Shown one piece after another: positions 35,149-43,021 of a stretch of DNA of 53,512 nucleotides; the first letter of the stretch is position 1; each line of letters opens with the position of its first letter. The notes under the pieces were generated by a model. The model made no database searches and had not been told where the DNA came from. It was given only the letters and a program-made list of their open reading frames with translations. Where the stretch lies: positions 1 through 53,512 of the forward strand of contig CADCCR010000010.1 in NCBI GenBank assembly GCA_902799985.1, written 5' to 3'. Position numbers and translations under genes: made by a program. This DNA is from an uncultured Bacteroidales bacterium. Lineage in GTDB: Bacteria > Bacteroidota > Bacteroidia > Bacteroidales > Bacteroidaceae.

Positions 35149-36456
35149 ATGATTTGGAATCCAAATAAAGAATGCATGAGTCGCGACGAAATGAGCGCAC
35201 TCCAAGGCAAAAGACTTCATAAGATAGTAGAGTACGTCTATCATAATGTCCCATTCTATCGCAACAAATTGCAGGAGATGGACATCCGTCCCGACGATAT
35301 TCAGACCATCGAGGACATCAGAAAACTTCCTTTTACAACTAAGAAGGACCTGCGCGACAACTATCCCTTCGGACTGCAGGCTGCTCCGCAAAGTGAAATC
35401 ATCCGCGTGCACGCATCCAGCGGTACGACAGGCAATCCCACCATCGTGGGCTATACCCGCAAGGATATTGGCGTCTGGAGCGAATGTATGGCGCGTTGCC
35501 TGACAGCTTATGGTGTGACGCGCGACGATATCTTCTCCGTTTCTTATGGCTACGGTCTCTTTACCGGTGGTTTGGGAGCTCACTATGGTGTAGAGCACAT
35601 CGGCGCATCCGTCATTCCTGCAGGTACAGGCAACACAGAGAAACACCTGAAACTCATCCGCGACCTCGGCATCACAGGCATTGCCTGCACACCTTCCTAT
35701 GCCCTCTATCTAGCCGAAACGATGGACAAGCTCGGCATTCGAAAGGAAGACATCAAACTGCGTGTCGGAGCCTTTGGCGCAGAACCTTGGACCGAAAACA
35801 TGCGCGATGAGATACAAGAACGGCTTGGACTGAAGGGCTACAACCTCTACGGACTTTCCGAGATAATGGGACCAAGCGTCAGCTATGAATGTCAGATGCA
35901 ACATGGTTCACACGTCTGCGAGGACCACTTCTATCCAGAAATCATCAACCCCGTCACGCTTGAACCATTGCCTGCCGGACAGACAGGCGAACTGGTGTTC
36001 ACCACGTTGACGAAGGAAGGTATGCCTGTGCTTCGCTATCGTACACGCGACCTTTGCTCGCTCTTGCCGGGCACTTGCGACTGCGGACGTACAGCCGTAC
36101 GCATGAGTCGTATCGAAGGACGTTCCGATGATATGCTCATCATCCGCGGCATCAATGTCTTCCCCTCGCAGGTGGAGAGCGTTGTGCTCTCTATGCCCGA
36201 GTTCGCTCCGCGCTACATGCTCATCGTGGACCGCGTCAACAACCTCGACACCTTGCAGGTACAGGTCGAGCTCCGACAGGAATTCTTCACTGGTGTCTTC
36301 GACACGCCAGCTGCCGTCGACCAATTGGAGAAGAGACTTGCCTCCAAGCTCAAGAGCGTGCTCAGCATCGCTGCCAAGGTTCAGCTCAAGGCACCCAATA
36401 CCATCGAGCGCAGCCAAGGCAAGAGTGCCCACGTGATAGACAAACGCAAACTATGA
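35149..36456 (+). CDS. paaK: phenylacetate-CoA ligase, first copy
   Basis: Activates an aryl-acetic or related carboxylic acid to its CoA thioester via an acyl-AMP. AMP-binding motif SSGTTGNPTIVGYT at about residue 85, NLYGLSEIMGPSVSYEC, a Cys-containing cluster (LLPGTCDCGRT) and RIEGRSDDMLIIRGINVFPSQVE near the C-terminal domain hinge. 435 aa is standard. In gut Bacteroidales these enzymes occur with indolepyruvate ferredoxin oxidoreductase, which is not adjacent here. The second copy follows after 42 bases. Confidence 0.92.
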   Translation: MIWNPNKECMSRDEMSALQGKRLHKIVEYVYHNVPFYRNKLQEMDIRPDDIQTIEDIRKLPFTTKKDLRDNYPFGLQAAPQSEIIRVHASSGTTGNPTIVGYTRKDIGVWSECMARCLTAYGVTRDDIFSVSYGYGLFTGGLGAHYGVEHIGASVIPAGTGNTEKHLKLIRDLGITGIACTPSYALYLAETMDKLGIRKEDIKLRVGAFGAEPWTENMRDEIQERLGLKGYNLYGLSEIMGPSVSYECQMQHGSHVCEDHFYPEIINPVTLEPLPAGQTGELVFTTLTKEGMPVLRYRTRDLCSLLPGTCDCGRTAVRMSRIEGRSDDMLIIRGINVFPSQVESVVLSMPEFAPRYMLIVDRVNNLDTLQVQVELRQEFFTGVFDTPAAVDQLEKRLASKLKSVLSIAAKVQLKAPNTIERSQGKSAHVIDKRKL

Positions 36457-36498
36457 TAACTAATAACTATTAAATAAATAATGTTAGGAGAGAAGATT

Positions 36499-37812
36499 AT
36501 GAATGACAAGACAAGATATTTCAATCCTTTCAATGAGACACTTTCTCGCGAAGGGATAGAAAAACTTCAGTTAGAACGCCTCAAGCAGACGATACAGCAA
36601 TGTATGAAGAATGAGTTCTACCGCCAGAAGTTTGCTGAAGCAGGTATCACGCCCGACGATATTCGTTCGCTCTCCGATGTCCGCAAACTGCCCTTCACAA
36701 CAAAGCAAGACTTGCGCGACACCTATCCCTTCGGTATGGCTTGTGTGCCTCTGCGCCAATGCGTTCGACTGCATTCGTCGAGCGGCACAACGGGCAATCC
36801 GACAGTCATCCTGCACACCAAGAAAGACCTCGATGAGTGGGCCAATCAAGTGGCCCGTAACCTGTGGATGGTCGGCTTGCGCCCCGATGATGTGTTCCAG
36901 AATTCATCGGGCTACGGCATGTTCACGGGCGGCTTGGGCTTCCAGTATGGTGCCGAACGCCTGGGCATGCTCACTGTGCCTGCCGCTGCCGGCAACTCGT
37001 TGCGACAGATCAAGTTCATCAAGGACTTTGGCACAACGGCTATCCATGCTGTACCGTCCTACGTGACGCGCCTCTACGAAGTGATGAAAGAAGAAGGTGT
37101 CGACCCACGTCGCGATACGAAGCTGAAGGTGCTGGCCATCGGTGCAGAGCCTCACAGCGAAGAGCAACGGCAGCGCATCGAGGAGATGATGGGCGTGAAG
37201 GCTTACAACTCGTTTGGCATGAGCGAAATGTGCGGACCGGGTGTAGGTTTTGAATGTCCCGAACAGAATGGTCTTCATTTCTGGGAGGACTATTACATCG
37301 TTGAGATAGTTAATCCCGAGACACTCGAACCAGTGCCCGATGGCGAGGTGGGCGAATTGGTACTTACCACACTTTGCCGCGAAGCAATGCCTTTGCTGCG
37401 TTACCGCACTCGCGACCTCACCCGCGTACTGGGTCGTACATGTCCCTGCGGACGCAACCACATACGTCTGGACCGCATGCGCGGACGTTCGGACGACATG
37501 ATGGTGCTGCGTGGCGTGAACATCTTCCCCATACAGATAGAGAAGATACTGATGCAGTTCCCTGAGCTGGCCAGCAACTACCTCATCACCCTCACGACCG
37601 ACGAGAACAACGACAACATGACCGTCGAAGTGGAACTGGCACAGCCCACCGACGACTTTGCTCAGCTTCAGTCCTTGGAGCGTGAGATACGCCGTCGGCT
37701 GAAGGATGAGATACTGCTTACGCCATACGTGAAACTCGTTGCCAAAGGCACGCTCCCTGTTAGCGAAGGAAAGGCAGTACGCGTTGTCGACAAGAGAAAG
37801 GTATATCAGTAG
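36499..37812 (+). CDS. paaK: phenylacetate-CoA ligase, second copy
   Basis: Paralogue of the preceding ligase with the same motifs: SSGTTGNPTVILHT, FGMSEMCGPGVGFECPEQNG, CPCGRNHIRLDRMRGRSDDM and LRGVNIFPIQIE. An ATG at 36481 is also in frame, but AGGAGA precedes the ATG at 36499 at good spacing, so the latter is preferred (437 aa). Sequence differs enough from copy one to suggest another substrate. It is followed by an ACT-domain gene. Confidence 0.92.
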   Translation: MNDKTRYFNPFNETLSREGIEKLQLERLKQTIQQCMKNEFYRQKFAEAGITPDDIRSLSDVRKLPFTTKQDLRDTYPFGMACVPLRQCVRLHSSSGTTGNPTVILHTKKDLDEWANQVARNLWMVGLRPDDVFQNSSGYGMFTGGLGFQYGAERLGMLTVPAAAGNSLRQIKFIKDFGTTAIHAVPSYVTRLYEVMKEEGVDPRRDTKLKVLAIGAEPHSEEQRQRIEEMMGVKAYNSFGMSEMCGPGVGFECPEQNGLHFWEDYYIVEIVNPETLEPVPDGEVGELVLTTLCREAMPLLRYRTRDLTRVLGRTCPCGRNHIRLDRMRGRSDDMMVLRGVNIFPIQIEKILMQFPELASNYLITLTTDENNDNMTVEVELAQPTDDFAQLQSLEREIRRRLKDEILLTPYVKLVAKGTLPVSEGKAVRVVDKRKVYQ

Positions 37813-37902
37813 TAATCAGTCTGTTTAGCATATCTCTCTGAATCGACACTCAAATTGCGGAGCACAAGTTAAAACAAAGTATAATCTTTAATTCAAACAA
37901 TA

Positions 37903-38331
37903 ATGACAATCCATCAATTATCCATTTTCATCGAGAACCGTTCGGGTACACTTATCAAGGTTCTCAACGCCCTGAAGGAGGCAAACATCCAAATCATTGC
38001 TTCCACTATTGCCGATACAGCCGAGTACGGCATCTACCGCCTCATCTGCAGCAGCCCGATGCGAGCCTGCGAGGAACTGAAGGCAGCGAATGTGGCTGTT
38101 GCTCTGAGCGACGTCTTCGCCATCGAGATAGACGACAAGCCAGGTCGAGCTGCAGATGCTGTGAAGTCATTCAGCGAGGCAGGCATCAGCATTACATATA
38201 TGTATAGTTTCCTGCTGCGCGGCAAGGGCATTCTCATCTTCCGCACAGACAACAACGAACTTGCCAAGCAGGTTATTGCCAGGGACGGCCTCAAGAGTGT
38301 CAGCGAGGAAGACTTGGCTGCATTGGCATAG
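37903..38331 (+). CDS. ACT-domain amino-acid-binding protein
   Basis: 142 aa formed by two ACT domains: IHQLSIFIENRSGTLIKVLN (1-70) and FAIEIDDKPGRAADAVKSFS (72-142). Such stand-alone proteins sense amino acids or similar ligands. They commonly lie next to paaK genes and may regulate the ligase. No DNA-binding part. A gap of 85 bases separates it from the 5-alpha-reductase-like gene. Confidence 0.9.
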   Translation: MTIHQLSIFIENRSGTLIKVLNALKEANIQIIASTIADTAEYGIYRLICSSPMRACEELKAANVAVALSDVFAIEIDDKPGRAADAVKSFSEAGISITYMYSFLLRGKGILIFRTDNNELAKQVIARDGLKSVSEEDLAALA

Positions 38332-38416
38332 AACAATCCAACTCATCAGCGCTACTGTGTCCTTCTCCTGCTTCTTCGAGGCATTGAGGGGCGCGTAGCG
38401 CTCAGTTTGTTTACTA

Positions 38417-39205
38417 ATGACAGCAGAAATCTTCTCTTCGCTCACCTATGGCATGATGGCAATGGCCTTTGTGGTCTTTGTCAGCCTTTATTTCGTTACG
38501 GCAGGTTATGGACAGTTCCGCAGCCAAAGCTGGGGCTGGAGCATCAACAACAAGATTGCTTGGATGCTGATGGAAGCACCTGTCTTCATCGTCATGCTTC
38601 TCATATGGTTGTATTCTGACCGCAGCTCTGGCGGATTCGTCCAGAAGTGGGACTTACCTCAGCTCGTGCTGTTTTGCCTCTTCGAGCTGCATTACTTCCA
38701 GCGCAGTTTCATCTTTCCTTGTCTCATTACGGGTAAGAGCCGCATGCCGATAGCCATTATGCTGATGGGCATCACGTTCAACGTCATCAACGGTCTGTTG
38801 CAAGGCGGCGGTCTCTATTGGTTCCCCAATCCCGACTTCCAGGAGGGAGCCTCCTATCTTCTTCGCTGGAATGCTATCGTGGGCATCGCACTCTTCCTGG
38901 TGGGAATGGCTATCAATTGGCATTCTGACCACGTGATTCGTCACCTTCGTCAGCCGGGCGACACACGTCACTATCTGCCGCAGAAGGGTATGTATCGCTA
39001 CGTGACTTCGGCCAACTACTTCGGCGAGATACTGGAGTGGACGGGATTTGCCATTGCAGCAGCCACTCCTGTTGCCTGGGTCTTTCCCCTCTGGACGGCA
39101 GCCAACCTTGTGCCTCGGGCTCATGCCATCTACAACCGCTACCGCGAAGAGTTCGGCAAGGAAGCTTTGGCGGGGCGCAAACGCGTCATACCATTCGTTT
39201 ATTGA
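38417..39205 (+). CDS. 3-oxo-5-alpha-steroid 4-dehydrogenase-like membrane reductase (5AR)
   Basis: Polytopic inner-membrane protein, 262 aa with about six spans, of the steroid 5-alpha-reductase (SRD5A) family: WGWSINNKIAWMLMEAPVF, LFELHYFQRSFIFPCLI, FNVINGLLQGGGLYW, and the C-terminal NYFGEILEWTGFAIAA with KRVIPFVY at the end. The family reduces the delta-4 double bond of 3-oxo steroids to the 5-alpha form using NADPH. The following genes code an OYE-type reductase and an SDR, the same set reported in gut Bacteroidales that make isoallolithocholate. Substrate here (bile acid, steroid or a lipid) is inference. Confidence 0.85.
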   Translation: MTAEIFSSLTYGMMAMAFVVFVSLYFVTAGYGQFRSQSWGWSINNKIAWMLMEAPVFIVMLLIWLYSDRSSGGFVQKWDLPQLVLFCLFELHYFQRSFIFPCLITGKSRMPIAIMLMGITFNVINGLLQGGGLYWFPNPDFQEGASYLLRWNAIVGIALFLVGMAINWHSDHVIRHLRQPGDTRHYLPQKGMYRYVTSANYFGEILEWTGFAIAAATPVAWVFPLWTAANLVPRAHAIYNRYREEFGKEALAGRKRVIPFVY

Positions 39206-39284
39206 TGAATTAATGAATGGAGGAGAGAAGATAAGAGAATAACAGTTAAGCAATACCGATATACAGGATTAGGAAGGAAAGATT

Positions 39285-40538
39285 ATGGAGAACAAGATAT
39301 TCGAGGAAGCTCACATTGGGCCATTGACGTTGCGGAACCGCACTATTCGGAGCGCTGCCTTCGAAAGCATGTGCCCTGGGCACGAACCAAGCCAGATGCT
39401 CTACGACTACCATACGAGCGTGGCGCGGGGTGGGGTAGGAATGACCACGATTGCATACGCCGCTGTGACGGAGAGCGGACTGAGCTTCGACCGCCAGCTG
39501 GTGATGAAGCCAGAGATACTCCCTGGCTTGCGTCGACTCACCGACGGTATCCATCGCGAAGGTGCGGCTGCTGGCATCCAGTTGGGACATTGCGGCAACA
39601 TGAGCCACAAGGAAATCTGCGGATGTATTCCCGTAGGAGCTTGCAGCGGCTTCAACCTCTACAGCCCTACGATTGTACGTGGACTTCGACGCGACGAGTT
39701 GCCCGCTTTGGCGAAGAAGTTTGGCCAAGCCGTCAACCTGGCACGCGAAGCAGGCTTCGATGAGGTGGAGATACATTGCGGTCACGGTTACCTGATAGAC
39801 CAGTTCCTGAATCCCTACTTCAACCATCGCCACGATGAGTACGGAGGCTCGCTGGATAACAGGATGCGCTTCATGACGATGTGCATAGAGGAAGTCATGA
39901 AGGCAGCCCGTGACGATATGGCTGTCGTGTGCAAGATGAACATGCGCGACGGGCTCAAGCACGGCATCACGCCCGAGGAACAGAGCATCCCTGTGGCTCG
40001 CAGACTGCAGGAGCTTGGCGTTCATGCCCTTGTGCTGAGCGGTGGACTGGTCAGCGCCACTCCGATGTATGTGATGCGCGGCGAACTGCCCTTGCAAACG
40101 ATGACGCACTACATGGACAAGCCTTGGCTTAAGTACGGCATCCGCTCGTGCAAACACCTTGTACGTGGCATCATGACGAAGACTGTTCCCTACGAAGAGG
40201 CATTCTTCTTGAACGACGCACTTAAGTTCCGTCAGGCATTGCCCGACATGACGCTCATCTACGTGGGCGGACTGGTCTGCGGCGACAAGATAAACGAAGT
40301 GCTGAACTACGGCTTCGAGGCTGTGCAAATGGCTCGCAGCCTGCTCAACGAGCCGGACTTCGTGAACCGCCTCCGCGAAGACCCGCACCATCGTTGCGGA
40401 TGTCGCCACAGCAACTACTGCATCGGCCGCATGTATACGCTTGAGATGGCTTGCCACCAGCACCTGCAGGAGAAACTTCCTAAAGACATTATAAATGAAA
40501 TAGAAAGGATTGAACGTGAACAGAACATCTCTCTCTGA
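39285..40538 (+). CDS. Old-Yellow-Enzyme family reductase (5-beta-reductase-like, BaiCD/BaiH-type core)
   Basis: FMN-dependent ene-reductase consisting of the TIM-barrel domain: PLTLRNRTIRSAAFESMCPG (residues 11-30), GIQLGHCGNMSHKEICG, EVEIHCGHGYLIDQFLNPYF with the usual HxAHGYL-type site (the second Ala is Cys), YGGSLDNRMRF, and a Cys-rich tail CGCRHSNYCIGRMYT. 417 aa lacks the second NADH domain of BaiCD. In Parabacteroides-type clusters the equivalent gene is a 3-oxo-delta-4 5-beta-reductase; that role here is inferred from company. Overlaps the start of the SDR gene. Confidence 0.85.
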   Translation: MENKIFEEAHIGPLTLRNRTIRSAAFESMCPGHEPSQMLYDYHTSVARGGVGMTTIAYAAVTESGLSFDRQLVMKPEILPGLRRLTDGIHREGAAAGIQLGHCGNMSHKEICGCIPVGACSGFNLYSPTIVRGLRRDELPALAKKFGQAVNLAREAGFDEVEIHCGHGYLIDQFLNPYFNHRHDEYGGSLDNRMRFMTMCIEEVMKAARDDMAVVCKMNMRDGLKHGITPEEQSIPVARRLQELGVHALVLSGGLVSATPMYVMRGELPLQTMTHYMDKPWLKYGIRSCKHLVRGIMTKTVPYEEAFFLNDALKFRQALPDMTLIYVGGLVCGDKINEVLNYGFEAVQMARSLLNEPDFVNRLREDPHHRCGCRHSNYCIGRMYTLEMACHQHLQEKLPKDIINEIERIEREQNISL

Positions 40539-41436
40539 ACCGATTCGCGAGGAGGCTTCTCCCTCCACGTTCTCTCCATCTCGCGGAAGCAAGAAGGGAG
40601 TTGCTATCATTACCGGTGCAGGAACAGGCATGGGCCTGGAAGAAGCGAAGGCAGTAGCGGCCAAAGGTTACCGCACCATCATGGCTTGCCATCACCCAGA
40701 CAATATGGAAGAGAAGCGACAGGAGATTATCCGCGAGACTGGTAATCCTGACGTTGAAGTAATGGGCATCGAGCTGGCCAACCTAAGCGATGTGCGTCGA
40801 TTTGCCGACACGATAAAGGCGAGCACAGACCGCCTCGACCTGCTGATGAATAATGCAGGCACCCTGCAGACAAGTTTCCACCGCACGACCGACGGCTTGG
40901 AACAAACGGTCAGCGTCAACTACGTAGGGCCTTATCTGCTCACGCGCCTGCTACTACCCCTGATGGGCGAGGGCAGTCGCATCGTCAACATGTCGTCGCT
41001 CACCTACAGGATGGGGCACCTCGACTTTCCCGATTTCTTCGTACGCGGACGAAAAGGACGCTTCTTCCGCATTCCCATCTACTGCAATACTAAGCTGGCT
41101 ATCACGTTGTTCACCTTCCATCTGGCTGCACTTCTAAAGGACCGCGGCATCACGGTCAATGCTTCCGACCCAGGGATAGTGTCGACGAACATCATCCGCA
41201 TGCACATGTTCTTCGACCCGCTCACCGACCTTTTCTTCCGTCCCCTTATCCGCACCCCGCGACAGGGAGCAGATACGGCAATCCATCTGCTTCTCGATGA
41301 GGACAAAGCCAAGCAGACCGGTACGTTCAACCGCTCGAACCATATTGTCGACGTTGGCAACAAGTTCTACAAACACCCTCAGATGCAGGAGTTGTGGGAC
41401 AGGACAGAAGCCATCGTAGCAAAGTACCTTGATTAA
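40516..41436 (+). CDS. SDR, candidate 3-hydroxysteroid dehydrogenase
   Basis: Short-chain dehydrogenase: TGAGTGMG cofactor motif, MNNAGTLQ, Ser in NMSSLTYR and YCNTK (Tyr and Lys). It is of the retinol-dehydrogenase/protochlorophyllide-reductase-like subgroup. The start overlaps the OYE gene; GTG at 40516 has AAAGGA at good spacing, TTG at 40510 is the alternative. Residues about 7-25 (EEASPSTFSPSRGSKK) precede the Rossmann start and look repeat-derived. With the two upstream reductases this could act as a 3-beta-hydroxysteroid dehydrogenase, but the alpha/beta choice and substrate are not visible. Confidence 0.82.
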   Translation: MNRTSLSEPIREEASPSTFSPSRGSKKGVAIITGAGTGMGLEEAKAVAAKGYRTIMACHHPDNMEEKRQEIIRETGNPDVEVMGIELANLSDVRRFADTIKASTDRLDLLMNNAGTLQTSFHRTTDGLEQTVSVNYVGPYLLTRLLLPLMGEGSRIVNMSSLTYRMGHLDFPDFFVRGRKGRFFRIPIYCNTKLAITLFTFHLAALLKDRGITVNASDPGIVSTNIIRMHMFFDPLTDLFFRPLIRTPRQGADTAIHLLLDEDKAKQTGTFNRSNHIVDVGNKFYKHPQMQELWDRTEAIVAKYLD

Positions 41437-41457
41437 GGTACCTCACTTCGCTTCCCC

Positions 41458-41720
41458 AATAAGCGCTAGGCGCTTCCAAAATAAGCACGGGGCGCTTCCG
41501 TAATAAGCGCTAGGCGCTTCCAAAATAAGCACGGGGCGCTTCTGAGATAAGCACGGGGCGCTTCCAAAATAAGCACGAGGCGCTTCCGAACTAAGAACGT
41601 GTCGTTTCCGAACTAACCACGCGTCGTTGGCTAACTAACCACGTGTCGTTGGCTAACTAAGCACGTGTCGTTGGCGAACTAACCACGTGTCGTTGGCGAA
41701 CTAACCACGTGTCGCTGGCG
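41458..41720. repeat. 22-bp hairpin repeat array, locus C (12 units)
   Basis: Twelve units, each 22 bp, from 41458. Units 1 and 3 have the perfect hairpin AAGCGC-TAG-GCGCTT; units 2, 4 and 5 read AAGCACGGGGCGCTT. From unit 7 the sequence changes to AACCACGTGTCGTTGG, where CCACG and CGTTGG still pair in part. The array lies between the convergent SDR and HAD genes, ending 11 bases from the HAD stop. Confidence 0.95.
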
Positions 41721-41730
41721 CTTGATGCTT

Positions 41731-42399
41731 TTAGCTGAGGAAGGGGCTGAGAATGTCGTGCAAATGGTCTTTCTTCGTGATGTCGAGCCAAGCACCTTGC
41801 AGTCCTTCGTGCTGGGCAGCAGCTACGTTGACCTCGGAATCGTCGATGAAGAAGCATTGGCTGGCTGGACTACCTATCTGCCGAACGGCATGGCGGTATA
41901 TCTCAGGATCAGGTTTGGCCAGATGAACCTCGTGCGAGACAAAGACGTGGTCGAAGAGGTCGGTACAGGTGTAGCCTTCGTCCGAGAAGCAACGCTGCTT
42001 GATCTTCTCCCAATGCAGGTCGTTAGTATTGGAAAGCAGATGTGTGCCAAAGCCGCGACTGCGCAGCTCCTTTATCATGTCGAGCCGATGACGAGGTATC
42101 GTTCCGAGGCAAGCGTCCCAGGCTTCAATCACCATTTCGCGTGTAACGTTTTCATCTGAGTGTTTCAGCACGAGCGTGAGGAACTGCTCGCTTGTCATCA
42201 TGCCCACCTGATAGGCTGTGATGGCCTGGCTTGCAGAGATGCCGTTGCAGACGGTAGAGGAACCTTCATCTAACCCGCCTTGAGGAGTCTTGACGAAGAA
42301 CAGTTCCGGATTGATGCCAAGGCGTTTGCAAGCTTCGCCAACGCCTTCCATATTGAGGTCGAGCAGAACGCCGCCAAGGTCGAAGATGATATCTGTCAT
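41731..42399 (-). CDS. HAD phosphatase (YihX-like; candidate thiamine monophosphate phosphatase)
   Basis: HAD superfamily class IA hydrolase: FDLGGVLLDL with nucleophile Asp, LLSNTND (motif II), AKPDPEIYRHAV (motif III Lys) and FIDDSEVNV (motif IV). 222 aa is normal. It is the last gene of the thi unit, 13 bases after tenI. Bacteroidetes lacking ThiL dephosphorylate thiamine monophosphate with a HAD enzyme often linked to thi genes, so I infer this role; it is not proven by motifs. Its 3' side carries the 22-bp repeats. Confidence 0.8.
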   Translation of the reverse strand: MTDIIFDLGGVLLDLNMEGVGEACKRLGINPELFFVKTPQGGLDEGSSTVCNGISASQAITAYQVGMMTSEQFLTLVLKHSDENVTREMVIEAWDACLGTIPRHRLDMIKELRSRGFGTHLLSNTNDLHWEKIKQRCFSDEGYTCTDLFDHVFVSHEVHLAKPDPEIYRHAVRQIGSPASQCFFIDDSEVNVAAAQHEGLQGAWLDITKKDHLHDILSPFLS

Positions 42400-42412
42400 A
42401 TAAATTACAAGT

Positions 42413-43015
42413 TTAAGTTTCCGTTATTTTTCCCCAGAAGCCTCCCATCATGGCTGCTCCTGCAAAGCCAAGCTGCTCCACTTCGGCCAACCTGTCGAAA
42501 GTGATGCCGCCCAAGGCATAGACGTTCTGCGAAAGGATGTCACGGACTGCTGTCAGCTCTTCGCGCGTGAAAGCAGCACGATAGCCTGGCTTCGAAATGC
42601 TGTCGAAGATTGGGCTCAGGAAGACATAGTCATAGTCCTTCGCCACAGACTTGATTTCCTCGATGGAATGGCACGAACGGGAGATGGTAAGAACCTGACG
42701 GCCCTCCGATTCTTCCTCCGAGGAGGTCGGCTTCCTGACACGAAACATGCCTTCTCCCTCGGGCAATGGATTGGGGTTGCGACTATTGAGGTGTATGCCG
42801 CAGAGACCGTATTGCAAGGCCAGGTCATGATGGTCGTGCAGGACAATGCGCCTGCGGAATTGCGGCTCAATCTGCTCCAGCCAATGTGCTGTCTGCTCCC
42901 GCGATGCTTCTGGCTTACGCAAGTGCAGCCGCCGACAGCCATCCTGTAACAGCTTGTTCACGGCATCCGTCTCGCCATCGAAAAAAGAGGGTAGGGTGAT
43001 GAGAAGTAGTTCCAT
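42413..43015 (-). CDS. tenI: TenI/ThiE-like protein with an in-frame repeat insertion
   Basis: Thiamine-phosphate-synthase fold: LLITLPSFF, LHLRKPEASREQTAHWLEQI, LHDHHDLALQYGLCGIHLN, VFLSPIFDSISKPGYRAAFT and ALGGITFDRL. TenI aromatises the thiazole in relatives. Between residues about 80 and 112 lies NPNPLPEGEGMFRVRKPT and following acidic residues, which splits the barrel after GIHLN; it is a palindromic repeat in frame. The family normally continues directly with TISRSCHS. The true thiE is at 50453. Encoded between the PL11 and HAD genes. Confidence 0.82.
   Translation of the reverse strand: MELLLITLPSFFDGETDAVNKLLQDGCRRLHLRKPEASREQTAHWLEQIEPQFRRRIVLHDHHDLALQYGLCGIHLNSRNPNPLPEGEGMFRVRKPTSSEEESEGRQVLTISRSCHSIEEIKSVAKDYDYVFLSPIFDSISKPGYRAAFTREELTAVRDILSQNVYALGGITFDRLAEVEQLGFAGAAMMGGFWGKITET
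42701..42785 (-). repeat. palindromic element inserted in frame within tenI
   Basis: On the plus strand CCTCCGAGGAGG is a perfect palindrome (42715-42726), ending towards TTCTCCCTCGGGCAATGG. The coded peptide is Pro/Glu/Ser rich and absent from relatives. The position matches a surface loop of the barrel. Confidence 0.65.
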
Positions 43016-43021
43016 TATATA

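Noticed and set aside
40540-40595. Further palindromic repeat at the SDR N-terminus
   Set aside because: GGAGGCTTCTCCCTCC looks similar to the elements in other genes, but the stretch is short and the match too weak to list as a copy.
41458-41720. CRISPR array
   Set aside because: The 22-bp units are contiguous with no unique spacers and no cas genes are near.
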